The notes under the pieces are model-generated. The model was not told where the DNA came from. It was given only the letters and a program-made list of their open reading frames with translations, and made no database searches. Positions 28,501 through 41,400 of a stretch of DNA of 64,000 nt are shown here, in pieces (the stretch's first letter is position 1; every line of letters starts with the position of its first letter). The stretch spans positions 8,576,963-8,640,962 of the forward strand of contig NC_037643.1 of the NCBI RefSeq assembly GCF_003254395.2, written 5' to 3'. The DNA is from Apis mellifera. Its lineage: Eukaryota; Arthropoda; Insecta; Hymenoptera; Apidae. A program made the translations under genes and the position numbers.

Positions 28501-31500
28501 GGTAATAGTAATGTATGAAGAAAATGGTAATAATACAGAAATACAGCAATGATTTAATATAACTGAGTTACAGGAAGTGAATATTATTAGCATTTGCTTA
28601 TAGTGGACATATGCGCGAACATTTATCTTCCTTGTTTCTCATATATTCGTTCGAACGTATGTTCACTGTGTACTTCGATATTTGTAGAGGGAAGTGTATG
28701 TACTTCAAGTCCAATATATGTACGTACTTATCTCTATACGCACCTGTATATGTACATATACATGCTTCACGCGACAATGTGCGTAAGTACGTGCAAAAAA
28801 CAAGTGTACAACAGGCAGAATTACAGCAGGTCAGCAAGAAAGGAAATAATCACTCTTCGCGTGTGTTTAACGCGTTGACGTTTGCGCGTACGCGTATGTG
28901 TGAGATGGATATACGTAACATGTGTGATGTAACTTACACAGTGCACTCGAAATGCGCGTGCGATCAAGCCGCGCTTATTTGTGCCCTGAACGAGTTTTGA
29001 TGCAACGAAATCGCTTCGCGGTAACCACGGTCGCGCCTTTTATCTCATGAATAATGATCCCATTGCAGGAAGAAATCTCTACACTCATGAGAATTCTACA
29101 CAAAGAGATAGATAGTTCTATCGCGTTTAAACATTATTATTTTGATGTTGTAGAAAAATGGAATACAATTTAGGTTGTGAAAGTTAAAAATCGAATTATA
29201 ATATAATATTTTTCGAAATTTCAAAGTATTTTAATTTATTTTTTATAATATAACAAAATTTACAAAGAAAATTTTTGTATTTATATAATTCTTTGGATAA
29301 TATAATTTTATAATTTCGAGATATCAAAGAATTCGCATTAATCAAGAGTGCGACTCTTGCACCAGGAAGTCAGAATGTACGAGTTCGATCAGATACATTT
29401 AAAACGACCAATCTTAATCAATTTCCCTTAATTTTACCGTTGCATGACCACTCGTACACTATACATATAGTGGACAGTTCAATGGCGTTGCACTTACCAA
29501 CGCCAACTCGAATCTCTCTCTCTCCTCTTAAAGGAATCTCTCCTATTTATACCGTCGTGTTATTAGCATTGCCATTAGCCAAGTCTCCCTTTCTTGTAAC
29601 AAAACCTATCTATAAATAAGTATCTTTTTATAAATTACCGATTAACATGTTATTTAATTATTGATCAGGTTATGAAAATTTATTGAAAATTAATTTTATA
29701 TATAATATCCTTATAATCAATTTACCCTTGAAATTATACAACATTTTTTTGAACTGAAATATCAATTGCTCTAAACTTTAACTTTACATAATATAATTTC
29801 CTTTCTGGAAATATCAGTGATGAATACTAAATCTAATCTTCAAAGTATACACTATTTTTGCAAGAATACTAATTGACAATCTCAAGAATCTCCATCGTTC
29901 AAGTTAATTTACTCGAAAAATAATATTCCAGAATTCACTTTGTATTGTCAAGAAGATTGCGCGCAACAGCAATACTAAACAAAGCAACGAATAGCAAATG
30001 GATTGCCGGTTTCCGGGCTGACGACTTGCAAGCGAGTCGAGTCGGTTGCAATGAGATTGCTGCATAACGTAATATCGAATAAAATTTTCTTTTCAATTTT
30101 AAATCGTGAATCCGTCTATTCAACTGTTATTATCGCACGTGTTATCTTGTTAAAAATGTATTAAAAATATACCTAAAATATTCAATCGATTTACAAGGAG
30201 AAAGAGCAAAAAAAAAAGAAAAAAGAAAGAAAGAAAGAAAAAGAAATGGAAAAAGGAGAAACAAGCGATTCGAGACATATCGCGGTTAGGGTTGATGCAT
30301 GCACTCTACACGTAGCTGTTTCTGACCATTGCTGCACGTGTACCAATCTTGGGTTCACCGCGTATTCTATATGCCATGATTTCATTTTATTCGACGCATA
30401 TATACAATGAAAAAAAAAGGAAGAGAAAAGGTGCGATGGAAACGCGACTCGATCGCGTTATGCATTGCACACCCGTGCTACACACGCGCGGCTCGCATGC
30501 GCGCGCACGTACACATTGACGCACGCGCACACTGGCAGTATCACTTCACTGATGATATACCCTACCGAGAGTTCATTGCTCTTGAGGTGCAACGGAGAAC
30601 GACGAAGATTCGCTCGAGAATGTTGAAGAGAGAAAAAGCAACGTAGAGGGAGACACAAACTAGCATTGGCGCAATGGAGAGAGAGACAAAAACGAAGACG
30701 CACGGAAGACGAAAAGGAACGAGCGAGAGACCGAAGAAAACACTGTCAGGGAGCTCTGAAAAGTCGAAAGAGGAAAACGAGAAAGAGAGAGAGAGAGACG
30801 GATCGAGGAGTATTTACCACACGCTTCGATGACTTTTAATAATCCACACGCGATTCCCAGCGCGCCACTCCGAGTCAAGACAACCACTCTCGATGCCTTC
30901 GTTTTCTCTGGTTGCACGCACATGTTGTTCGAGAGAAATGGCAAGGCCGGTAGGAAGCGATTGGGTTAAATGTTCGTTCAATGAATATCCGACGGGGTGT
31001 ATCGTTTTCGTATTTAACCTAACAACATGTTACGCCTTATATCTGTAGCCGATCAACTGCATGCGCTCGCGAGACATCTAGAGAAATCGTGACTGCATAC
31101 GAACTGCCTCAAGAACATTTCCCTTGCCTGACCGATGATAGTAATCATCGCTAATCAGGAGCCAACTCTTGGACAACTTAGGGAGCCAAGTGCTCGGTAT
31201 GAAACAATTAAGATCGTGTGTCGGATGATCGCATATAATTTGTAGTAAATTGTTTCTCAAGTTTCGTCGACGACCGAATACCGGGTGCAACATCGAGATC
31301 AATTCTAAGTCACGATTCACTTTGAAAGAGAACGAATTATCATAAGAATCAAGATAAATCAAGATCATACCTCGTCTCGATTAAAAAATTGGAAAATATT
31401 GGACATGATCGTTCGTCGAACGTACCAACTCGAGCTTGTACCGGACACGTACCGGGTGCAATGTACCTGGATGAGTCACACGGTAACAGCGCACACATTC

Positions 31501-33829
31501 GCGTACGCACATGCGTCTCCACGCGCGATTCGCGCTCGTGTGCGCGCGCATCTTTTGTCCTTCTCTCTCGCTTTAGGTCGCGGTCGGTGATACTCGTTAC
31601 TTGCCGCGCGCCAGAAAGAAACGAAGAAACGCTGTAACTCGCGCGCGATACGCGCCACGCAACGAAGACGGAGAACGGAGCAACGAGCAGGATGGAAAAT
31701 AAAAATCCAATCATTTCGACCGGTTTTGCATCGTGCCGACGAGGATAATGGAATACCGCGTCACTTTTTGCCGGTGCACAGAATATTTTCTCGCGTTAAT
31801 ATCCGCGCATTCTACCCCCACTCTTGGCTTCGTATATGCGCCAGGTACGTATCCAACCATAGTATTACATGCTGTACGCCAAACGTGACTGGCGCCAATG
31901 AGGTTAAACGATTTTCAAGTTTTGCGGAAGCGTTAATTTCTATCTACTTCTTTCTTTGTTCCTTCTTCGTATGATTGTCAACTTATTATAAATTAATCTT
32001 TTTTTTTTACATACATATGATTGCGAAGTTTAAATGTAAATTAATTATAATTAAAATTCATAGTGGAAACATGATTGGGTGTATATTTTTTTTTTTTTCT
32101 TTCGAAAAAGATTATATTATTAATTTTTTCTTTTTAAATAAAACTTCATTAGATTCATCAATCATTTTTCAACTCTAAAAAGTTACTACCTGTTTAACAG
32201 GTTCCTTTTTTTCCTCTTTCTATATCGCATTAAAATATTTCCTCTTAACAAATGAAAATTAAAAGTTTCAACGTTAAAATTTATTCTCTCGCCTTCCGAT
32301 CCGAGATATAATTATAAATAATTAATGTAACAATCCTAATCATGGATTTTTTTAATGCAATTCACCGGCAGTTTAACGAATGGAATAGAAATTTTAAAGA
32401 CACGCGTTATATAAACGTGTGAAACTGCACAAGTGTCAAAAGTATCTGGTATCTGGTGAGGCTTCGGGGCAAGGAAATGATGCTATAAATCCCTCTCGAA
32501 TGCGGATAGAAAGTTAAATTTATCCGTAGCAGGAATCAAATTGATCTCGCGGGAATATTATCTTTTTTTTAAGCGTATTAATTACGGATTAATTATTTTT
32601 TGCAAATAATTTCAGAATTGTTGATCTGATTTTTTCTTCTTTTTTTTTTACCGTTATTTTCACGCGCGATCATAAAAATGCAACGTCACGATAATATAAT
32701 CCACCATGAAACGATATACGTCACGGATTCTTGGACGATAATTTTAAAGCACGATTCCGTCTCTTTTCTCACAGAAGAAGAACTGGATTATCAAAGAGAC
32801 AGGGGACGATTACACACACGCGTGCAAAAAATCCGGAAATGTATCGAAAAGGTGAACGCCATACGAAGACAAGAAACGAGTATCTGGTGAATATAATACA
32901 TGAATATTAATAAAGCACACACGTTGACTCGACACACGATTCTGACTTGCTTATATTACACTCGGAAGTAACCGGCAATTATTCAAAACCAATGACCACG
33001 TTGGGAGAATCTTTTGAACGACCAACCATTTATACGAAAGAATCCAAAACGTTTTGTACAATCGAATATAAAAGAGAATTGTAAATTTTTTCTTTTCTAG
33101 TCAAAAAGTTTTCAGTTTTCTTATGAAAATTTTGTCTTCTTGTCTTAACAATTTCTATCAAACAGGATATTCTCCTCTTATATACTTTATTTAAAAAAAA
33201 AACATCGTGACTTTTTAAACTTGGATTTTATTACATATACGAAGATTTTACTTTAAAAATTATTAAATATATTCTGTTATACATATATATATTTTTTTTT
33301 CTTCAGAAAATATCAAAATTTAAGATCGATCTCCACGAAAATTCATCCATCACGTCTCAATTTAAGGTTTCCATCTACGATAACGGTGTAATCAACACGC
33401 GCTGGATCTATTCAAATTTCTCCGAGTATACGAGAAGAAAATAGTTGAAAGTTTCGAGTGGCACGATCAATCACTCTCGAATGCAAAATTACCGACAAAA
33501 GGTAGTCGCTATCGATCCTCACCGCGCCACGAATTAATCAAATAATTCGAGAGGCGAGCGACGAAGCGGCGGCGGCGGGGGGGAAAGAGGAAAGAAACGA
33601 GAAGGAAGGCGGTCAGAGAAGAAACATCGAGAGACTTTTAAAACGGGGTTGCGTAATCCTTTGGATTTAGTTTACTTTCGTCGGTGTCGATGCCACGCAC
33701 GTAGCGTGACCGTGGCACTGAACCAGCGGCACGAACTTTCTCGTGGCCTTCGTTCCAGGAAGACGATTTACGTGACACGAGCAGGACGCCAATGACTGCG
33801 AACGGTCATCGACGGGGGCCGAGCAACGC

Positions 33830-33835
<6 letters not shown>

Positions 33836-33922
<87 letters not shown>

Positions 33923-33934
33923 TCTCTCTCTCTC
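33836..33934. repeat. Long (CT)n microsatellite
   Basis: About 49 CT units with one C insertion near 33919. This is the longest simple repeat in the window. It produces poly-Ser-Leu or poly-Arg-Glu open frames that are artefacts. A CpG-rich block (33500-33830) lies to its left. Confidence 0.97.
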
Positions 33935-36319
33935 CATCAGAGATAGCCGTGAATACAACTCCTCGATTTCGAATTGATTATCGCCGTATAGCCCAAGGGA
34001 ATCGAGTCCTAGTGAAATGAATTTTTTAAAAACACGGTGACGCAATCTTACGTAATGGTACAAGAATAGAAAAGCTAATATAGAAGCTGAGAACAAACTA
34101 TTACTTTTCTCTCTTTGCAAAGTATATGATAGATTCCCTTTCTTTTTTTTTTAATCTTATTTTTCCTGATCCTATTTGTTTTTCATTTTTGGAACGAATA
34201 GATGATATAATAGCATAAAGATTTTTCGATGAAGAGAAAGGATATTTTCTAATTTTTACAACAGTTTCTAGAACTTGTATAAATTCTTTGTAAAAAGGAT
34301 CGTAACGAACGAGTTTCATCAATTTTTTCCTTTTCTATGCTTAACAATATCTTTCTTTTCTCCCACAAAAAGTAAATAATATTTAGATTTTACAAATAAC
34401 ATTAAAAATGATTCTATACAATTTTCGGAAATAGTATAAATCTGTATACAATTTCTGTATCCGAAGTGGCATACAATAAGATTCAGTTTACGAATCGATG
34501 GGATCGAAGGAGTCCTATATATTTTACATCCCCTTATTCTCTTTAACCCTTTCATTTCTCTTAAGTCAATTTCACAATTATTAATCGGGATGATGGATAG
34601 GCACCCACCTCACGTGAAATAACCGAAGGGAAGAAAACTTTCCTGCCTCATAATTCAGCATCGATCAATAAAACTCAATCATTCGACCGACAAATAAACA
34701 AGCGGAAAAATAGATCTATCAAAACGAGCAAACATTTAATATCGCCCGTCCCATCCATTCCATCTCCCTCCAAACCTCTCTCTTTCGATTCCTCGTTTTT
34801 TTAACTTCCACTAAAACTTCTCTTCTCTCTTCCATCCAGAGGATAAAGACGATTTAAAAAGAGGAGGAGGATGATTAATTCTCTCTAGGAGAAGTTGGTT
34901 TCGTTGTTGGGGAAGAGCAACTTTGGCCAACTTTCTTCGAAGCAAAGTTTCGAAAGAAGGGGAGGGGGAGAGAAACCGCGGAGGAGCAACCGTCCGATGC
35001 GATACCAAAGGTAAACCGTGCTTTTACTTTAAGGGAGGATCTCCCTTGGAGCCACGGATGACAGGCTCGAAGAAATATTCGCGAGCCTCGAGGAGAGCGC
35101 GAGTTATCGACACGAGATGTGACAGAGAGAGAGAGACTTGGAGAGGAAAAGGGAAATTTCTCGCATCGCGCCGCCGTTAACGCGAGCCTCCATCTCAGGG
35201 GATAGTCCCGGATAGAATCAGACAAGGGGCAGGCCTTGACCGTTCCCGAGTTTGAAATTCAAAGTTGGATTTTCGGGAATCGTCGAATCTCTCTCTGATC
35301 GGCGGACCTTTTAGACGAATGTATAATTTAAACGGGCGGCCTCCATCACGCTTTTTCGACGCTTCTCATGGTCAATGGAAAAGTGGTTGCCTAGCCTGTG
35401 TCGATGGTTCTAGAAAATTCGCTTCCTCCACGATTTTTAACGTGACAGTTTTGAATCGATTAAGCGATTTTTCGATATAAAAATAATATTTAATGAATTG
35501 TGGATGGCGGATAATGGCACGGTTTTAGAAAATTGGTTTTAGAAAATTTGGAAAACAGAGAATTGCAATTGGATGTTCAATGATTGAATTCTAGAAAAAT
35601 TTGTGAAAATATTGAACAATTTTACAATTGGATTTTATTAAAAAAGAAAAGTTTATTTAACAGGGATCAAAAATAATATAATAAATTCTTTACTTGCTTT
35701 AAATTTAAACGTTTCTGTAAACGTTGATTTTTATTCCATAAAGAAGACGAGAATAGAAACGGATAACTCGTATCGAAATGCCGTGTCACAAACGTGAAAT
35801 TTCGCCAATTTCGATATCTCGGATGACGGGCAAGAAATTTGAAATCGAAAGATCCAGAGAAACGTATCGTCCCTTTGCAAATGTTTTACATACCAGTTTA
35901 ACCATCTTCCTCTCTAACATTGCATTATCACAATTTATCTCTAAACCAATCTTCATTATCCTTTTAATCGTTTAATCCCTCGATTAGACCGCGGATCGAT
36001 ATGAAAAACATTGAAACAATTTTCACCCCTACATATAACTTAACTTAAGCCAGTCAAGATCGAAATAACGACTAATCGATTGAATTTTATCGAATCTATC
36101 AATCCACATAAACTCGAATAATCGAATTTCAATGCGAATAATTCAAACATCTGTTCCCAACTTTCTCCTCAATCCCTCCTCCTGTTTCATCGAGACATTG
36201 ATCGATACGATTTTCACATTTTCCCAGGGAACAGATTCGCGGTGGCGAAAGGGCAACGGATCGTCTACGTTGCGCAGTGAAGAGACTCCGAAGAAGAAGA
36301 AGAAGAAGAAGAACAAGAA

Positions 36320-36321
<2 letters not shown>

Positions 36322-36350
<29 letters not shown>
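36322..36350. repeat. (TA)n tract preceded by an AAG run
   Basis: An AAG run (36290-36315) is followed by an uninterrupted TA run. A second TA tract of the same length starts 200 bp to the right. Confidence 0.92.
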
Positions 36351-36353
<3 letters not shown>

Positions 36354-36548
36354 CCGTTCACGAGTGAAATGTCAGCCCTCCATTCTCTTTGTAAATAGGA
36401 GGGGTTGGGGGTAGTAGAGTTGGACGGGTAAGAAACCAGTTTTCGATCCGATATTTCCTCCGAACAATGGGGAACGTTGGAAAACTCAATTGAAAGAGAA
36501 ATCGGTAGGCCGCTGGTAGCGAACCCAAACCTCCGTTGGATTTGTATC

Positions 36549-36549
<1 letters not shown>

Positions 36550-36579
<30 letters not shown>
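36550..36579. repeat. (TA)n tract
   Basis: Fifteen AT/TA units form the right member of a pair of equal-length tracts; the 199 bases between them are unique. Confidence 0.92.
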
Positions 36580-36582
<3 letters not shown>

Positions 36583-37331
36583 GATAGCATTGTGCTCGCC
36601 GCGAGACGAATTGCGAATATTGCCAGATACTCTCGCCGACCTTTCCAATTTGTATCGTAACCTTTAGAGAGGCTTGGGCGAAGGGAGCCGATGGAATCGA
36701 TGGATAAACAATTCCGAGGAATTGTAAAGCGAGAGAATGATATCGTTGGAACGATTGAAAGTTTCTACTTGAATTAGCCAAACCTCGAAATTTTCTGTAA
36801 ATCTTCGCCAATTATTGGCTGGGGAATGATTTTGTTATTCGATTCGAGTCTGAAGATTGATGATACGAAAATATATATATCGTATTACAGTTGTGTACAA
36901 ATACTTGAAATTTAAGAAGAAAATATTTTCCATGTATCACAGTTTCGATAAAGTTCTACAATCTTGTATAGTATCGCTATATTTAAACAAGATCCAAGAA
37001 TGATAATCTAAATTGCTTTCGATATACGAATCCTCGTTAAAAATCGTAGAAATGAATCAATTAATTTCTTTCCCTTTCGCTTACTGTTCAACGAAACAAT
37101 CGTATCACTCGACAACTTCTTCTCTCGAACACGATATATGAAAAAAAGAAATCTCCAAAATGAACGATCGCAAATACAGAAAGAAAAGAAGAAAGAAAAA
37201 AAATCTGATAAGAGAAAACTGAACGAGAAAGAAAATCCAGCAGGAAGTAAATAATGGTAAAGTAAAAAGTGAAATTAAAGAGATGGAAAAGAAAAGAAAA
37301 GAAAAAGAAAAAAACGAAATGAAAAACAAAC

Positions 37332-37614
37332 CTTGCTTAATGACGATGCCAGGGGGCACTTGGACAATCGGTAGGGCGGCGTTCGAGGGATTAACGGGGA
37401 TGGTGGCCGGTGTTCCGGGCGGTGGCGATGCGCTGGCGCTACCAACGGAGCCTGGATCGCTGAATCCTTGAGTGCTGTTCTCCTCCGGCCCGTCGAAGAA
37501 GCTCAGATTGAACTCACTGCCGGCGTCGAACGACACTTCCGGTGTAAGGGTGTCCGGCGCCGGGGCGCTACCCAGACCCGCGCTCAGCGACTGGTCGATT
37601 TTGAAAACGTCCAT
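37332..37614 (-). CDS. Alternative first coding exon, probably of the same regulatory gene
   Basis: The exon begins with ATG 37614-37612, with an in-frame TGA about 50 bases upstream. It encodes 94 residues, opening MDVFKIDQSLSAGLG, and ends with one leftover base (G) before the donor GTTTGT. The composition is that of a transactivation region: an acidic/aromatic patch near residues 33-45 (SEFNLSFFDGPEE), then Ser/Gly/Pro-rich sequence, then a hydrophobic end PPGIVIKQ. If the next exon starts with AA or AG, the last codon becomes Glu and yields IKQE, a second sumoylation consensus. The exon at 50638 ends in the same phase with the same base, so both could splice to one common acceptor farther left. 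After the donor the frame runs into a T-rich, clearly intronic stretch. It could instead be the first exon of a separate gene. Confidence 0.68.
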
Positions 37615-38480
37615 TGTACGAAGAGGAAATGGTGATGATGATGGCGATCGCGCACCTCGCTGAGGTCACCATTCGCGTACCCGACTCTCTACGTGATTCG
37701 ATTCGCGCCCGGCTCGGATGTCTGATCACTTTCCTTCGTTTACAGATGCGCCCTCTCCTCCCTCGTCTATTTTCTTTTTTCCTTTCTTATCTTATTTCTT
37801 TCTATTTCTTCGAAATAAAATATCGAGGAGGGAGGAATATCGATCCAATCGTTCCTTGCTTCCTTCGAATCTCGAGCTCGACTTTAAATCTTAAACCCCT
37901 CGTTTAAAGATCGTTTTGATCGCGGAAACTGGGAGAAAGTTGCGAGAGCGGTGGAAAGAAACACACGGTAGCGTGAAGAAAAAAAAAAAAGAAAAAGGAA
38001 ACAGTCTTCAAAAAAAAAAAAGGAAAAAGGTGTTCACGTGCAGGCTCACTTTCCCGTAAACCGATGGCCACGATGGTTCACACTAATTTAAAGCGGCGCA
38101 CATCCACGTCGAAATTTCTTCCGTCGAATCGAATGCGAAAAAAAACTTTTCGATTTCCACTCGATTTAACTCGTCGTGTCTTCCCCGAAAACTTCACAAA
38201 TCGCAAACGATCCTCGACCGCATCCTCGTGCTTTCCCACGAATCGTAGCTCGGCGGCGGCGGTGGCGGCGAGAACGAGGGATAACACGATGACGAAGGAG
38301 GCGACGATATCGAAGAAGAGGACGATGACGAGGAGGATGAAGAAGCGTCCGCAAGAAAATCGGCGGTGCTACGGTTTCGCGAAAGCATTCCTCTCCGAGC
38401 GGATTCTCAACACTCGAACGGGGGGGTCAGTGGCCGTTACTCTCCTCAGGCCAGATTCTCAATGAAGCTGCCCGCAGCCG
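37615..38480 (-). promoter_or_regulatory. Likely promoter and 5' leader of the proximal isoform
   Basis: This CpG-rich block directly upstream (minus strand) of the start codon at 37614 holds GCC/CGG-type runs near 38250-38275 and GAC/GAG-type runs near 38290-38345. The open frames seen across it are low-complexity and switch strands, so I read it as 5' leader plus promoter, not coding. No TATA box or initiator could be assigned with confidence. Confidence 0.4.
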
Positions 38481-41400
38481 ACTGACGAACAATTTTGGCA
38501 CATCCACGGCCAGCGGCCACGCCGGAGCGCGTTTTATCTGTTAATCTCTCTCGCCTTCAAAAGAGACTTGGAGCACATTAGGCGTTGCTCCCGTTCATAC
38601 TCGATTCTCGTTATTCTCCAGACGCTTGCCGGCCGGCGGGGGCAATGCTTTTCGGTAGCCTTGAGCAGCCTATTATTCAATCTGATACGATTACGGATCG
38701 CGGATGCTTTATGAACCTCACCGTGACACGTTTCTATTTTCACCCTTCCGATCCTTATCGACGGACGCCGGTTGGAATCGTGTCGCGACAAATTTCACCG
38801 TTTCCAATTGTTTCGTGCCTCGGTATTTATATATATATATATATGTATATGGATGGAAAAAAAGGAAGGATCCAACGATGGAATTTTTTTTTTTTTTCTA
38901 TTCCTCTCTTCTTCCAATTAGTCGTGATTTTCGTGATTTTTCTCCGCAAATCGGATCGAGCAACAGGCTCCTATTTCCTTTCACACTTAGGGAGGGAATA
39001 CGATCGATAATCGGTCTGTGTCGAGAGAAAACGCGAAATCGAAAGAATTAGGAAGAGGAGGTGATGGTATGATCCGTTCGTTAATAAGCGTCGAAGAAAT
39101 TATACGCGGATTTAATTGGAAAGGTTAGTGACTCGCGCGATGCTTCATATTTTTTTTTTCCTCTCTCTTTTCCTTTTTCTCCTCGCGTCGACTGAAAAGC
39201 GAAACAGCACCTGGTCGCGATTACGCGAACGAAAAACGTGGAAAAAAAAAGAAGAAAGAAGAAGGAAAGAAATCCACACTTCACTGGCACACCGTGTCAC
39301 AACAGCAGCATGGGAAGACCCTTCTCTCATTAACTATCTCGCCTGAGGGCTGCGAAAATCCGTGGAAATCCCGATCTTCGAAAGGGTTCAGCATTGTTCG
39401 AGAAGACGCGTGGTGTCGTCTTCGTGCGAGGATACGTTCTCATCGACATCGTTATCCCCCCTTCTAGCTTTCCTCTCTTCTAGCTTCCTTCGGATCTTGG
39501 AAAAGGAAAACGAGGATTCAACCCATTATTTCTTTTTTATTATTATTATGCGAGATCGAGAGATCGGTCGTTCCTTTCTCTTCCTTCCTCGATCCTTCCT
39601 CTCTCTCTCTCTCTGATCTTTTCGTTCGTTGTCACTTTTATTTGCAACTGTGTATATATGTATTTCTTCTTCTCTTTTACTCCTTGCTCGTTCTCTCTCT
39701 CTCGTTTTTCTTTTTCAATCGGCCCCCTTCACAATGGAACGTTCTAAGGGGAAAACTTTTTTCGGGTAACGCAAGCACGGCCTTTTCCGCCGATTTTCAG
39801 TGGATCCGTGGTCCCCTGGCTTTTCGCGTGATCCATCGCTGAAAAGACAAAATCAAAACGAAACGAAAATCAGAAAAAAAACTAAAAGGGCGTGAACGTG
39901 GTTTTGCTCGTTTCGAGAAGCGCGTCGTCCGACAAAAGAGGAAACTTCGTTCCATTCTGTTGTTTCCTCTCTCTGCCCACTGTGTATAAATATAAACTGC
40001 GAAGTTCGAGCATGCGCGATCGATCGTTCTACCTTACTAGAAGATCCCCAAGGTGTTTGTGTCTTTGCGAACGCGCGAATCGTGACGGATATTCCGAAGG
40101 AACGCGGAGGAACGATCATCTTAAAAAACTTATTCGCGCGAAAACGAAGGCGACCAAAAAAAAAAAGAAAGAAAGAAAGAAAGAAAAGGAAATCGAATCG
40201 ATCGAATTTGTTCTTTCGATCGATCGATCGTTTTAATCGTCGATATTCGCCGAATATCAAAGGTTTTTTCTCTTTATTCTTATTTCTCTTTTTCTCTCTT
40301 TTTTCTTCTTTTCCTCCTCCTCCTCCTCCTCCTCCTCTTCTTCTTTTTCCTCTTCTCTTCTTTCTCTTCTTCTTTTATACTCTTCTACTAGAGGACGTTT
40401 TCCGCAAGTGGTAACGGCAAAAGAAAGAGCGAAAAAGTGAAAAAGAGAGAAAGAAAAGTGAATGATGAGAGGCAGGCAGAGATCGGTGGACTTGAAAGAG
40501 AGGAAAAGATCCGCGAAAGGGAAAAAGACAAACGAAGCCAAGAGAGGAACACAGAGGAGGAGAGTGAGAAAAAGCGAATGTCATTGCCGTAATCTTCGGA
40601 CGTTGACTTCCTTCTGGCTCGTCCCTCCTCCTCCTCCTCTCTCCTCCCTCTCATCGCGAACCCCTTCCACCCGCCGCAAACCCTCCCTCCCTCCCTCCCC
40701 CCACGCACCTCCCGGCTCCTCCGTTCTCTTTGTCCTCTCCTTCTCACCTGCGCGCTCCTCCTCGCGCGATTCCTCTACTTGGCCTCTCGCTTCCTCCTTC
40801 CTTCCCAGCCCCTTCGCCTTTCCTCGCTCCCTCTCTCTCCCTCTCGCGCGCGTTTCGCCCTCCCCCCCTCCCCCCTCGCCGCCGTTTTTCTTCTTTAACC
40901 GAGGCTCGTTACGCCGGCTCGTGAGTCTCAAATATTTTCGTAACGATTCGCGCGTCAATGTTTCTCCTCTCCTCGAGTTGGAGAGTTTCTTTTTTTTTCT
41001 CTCCCCTCTCCTTCTCCCCCTTTTTTTCTTTTTCTTTAAATAATAAACATCGAATCATCGAGAAAAAAAATCAAGTAGTTGCGAGTCGAGAGACGAAGTA
41101 TAATATCGGTTTCTTTCTTTCTTTTTCTTTTTCTTTTTCTCGAAACACGGGAGGAGAACGACACGTCGGAGGGACGAGGAGGGACGAAGAAAAAGAAGAA
41201 GAAGAAGAAGAGCGTGATGCGAATTTGAAACCGAATTTATATCTGGGATGGGAATAGAGATTTTCAAAACGATTAACCCGTTCTCGAATTGAATTGGCTT
41301 TTAGAACGAATTTTCGGGATTACGGATCGTGAATGGTCGGTGTGTGGATCTTGGACCGAGATGGTTCGATACGATGGCGCGTATATTGCGAGATAGATTT

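Larger units (their letters stand above)
15580..33835. other. Gene-poor DNA with scattered CpG-rich blocks
   Basis: No exon could be supported. It contains AT-rich stretches, (TA)n tracts, a diverged triplication at 17.8-18.4 kb, and CpG-rich low-repeat blocks at about 16190-16690, 18430-18700, 19260-19560, 20160-21060, 21360-22190, 23270-23500, 24130-24500, 26900-27300, 27540-27900, 28860-29040 and 30400-31900. Several blocks are rich in alternating CA/TG/CG sequence (27130-27260, 27560-27610, 30470-30530). These may be regulatory or simply GC islands. Confidence 0.35.
33935..37331. other. Intron-like DNA left of the proximal first exon
   Basis: This is mixed DNA: AT-rich parts, a CpG-rich block at 34860-35420, and two (TA)n tracts. 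If the exon at 37332 is spliced leftwards as its donor implies, this is the start of its intron. No downstream exon could be recognised. Confidence 0.4.

Noticed and set aside
29340..29400. GAGTTCGATC stretch resembling a tRNA T arm
   Set aside because: No matching D arm, anticodon arm or acceptor stem.
36143..36811. 222-codon minus-strand frame
   Set aside because: It is held open by two TA tracts (Tyr-Ile repeats) and a poly-Phe run; there is no protein-like core.
40257..41043. Several overlapping open frames of 64-193 codons on both strands
   Set aside because: They are low-complexity (Ser/Leu/Phe/Pro or Arg/Glu/Lys) products of C/T- and G/A-rich DNA, overlap each other and lack splice or start context.
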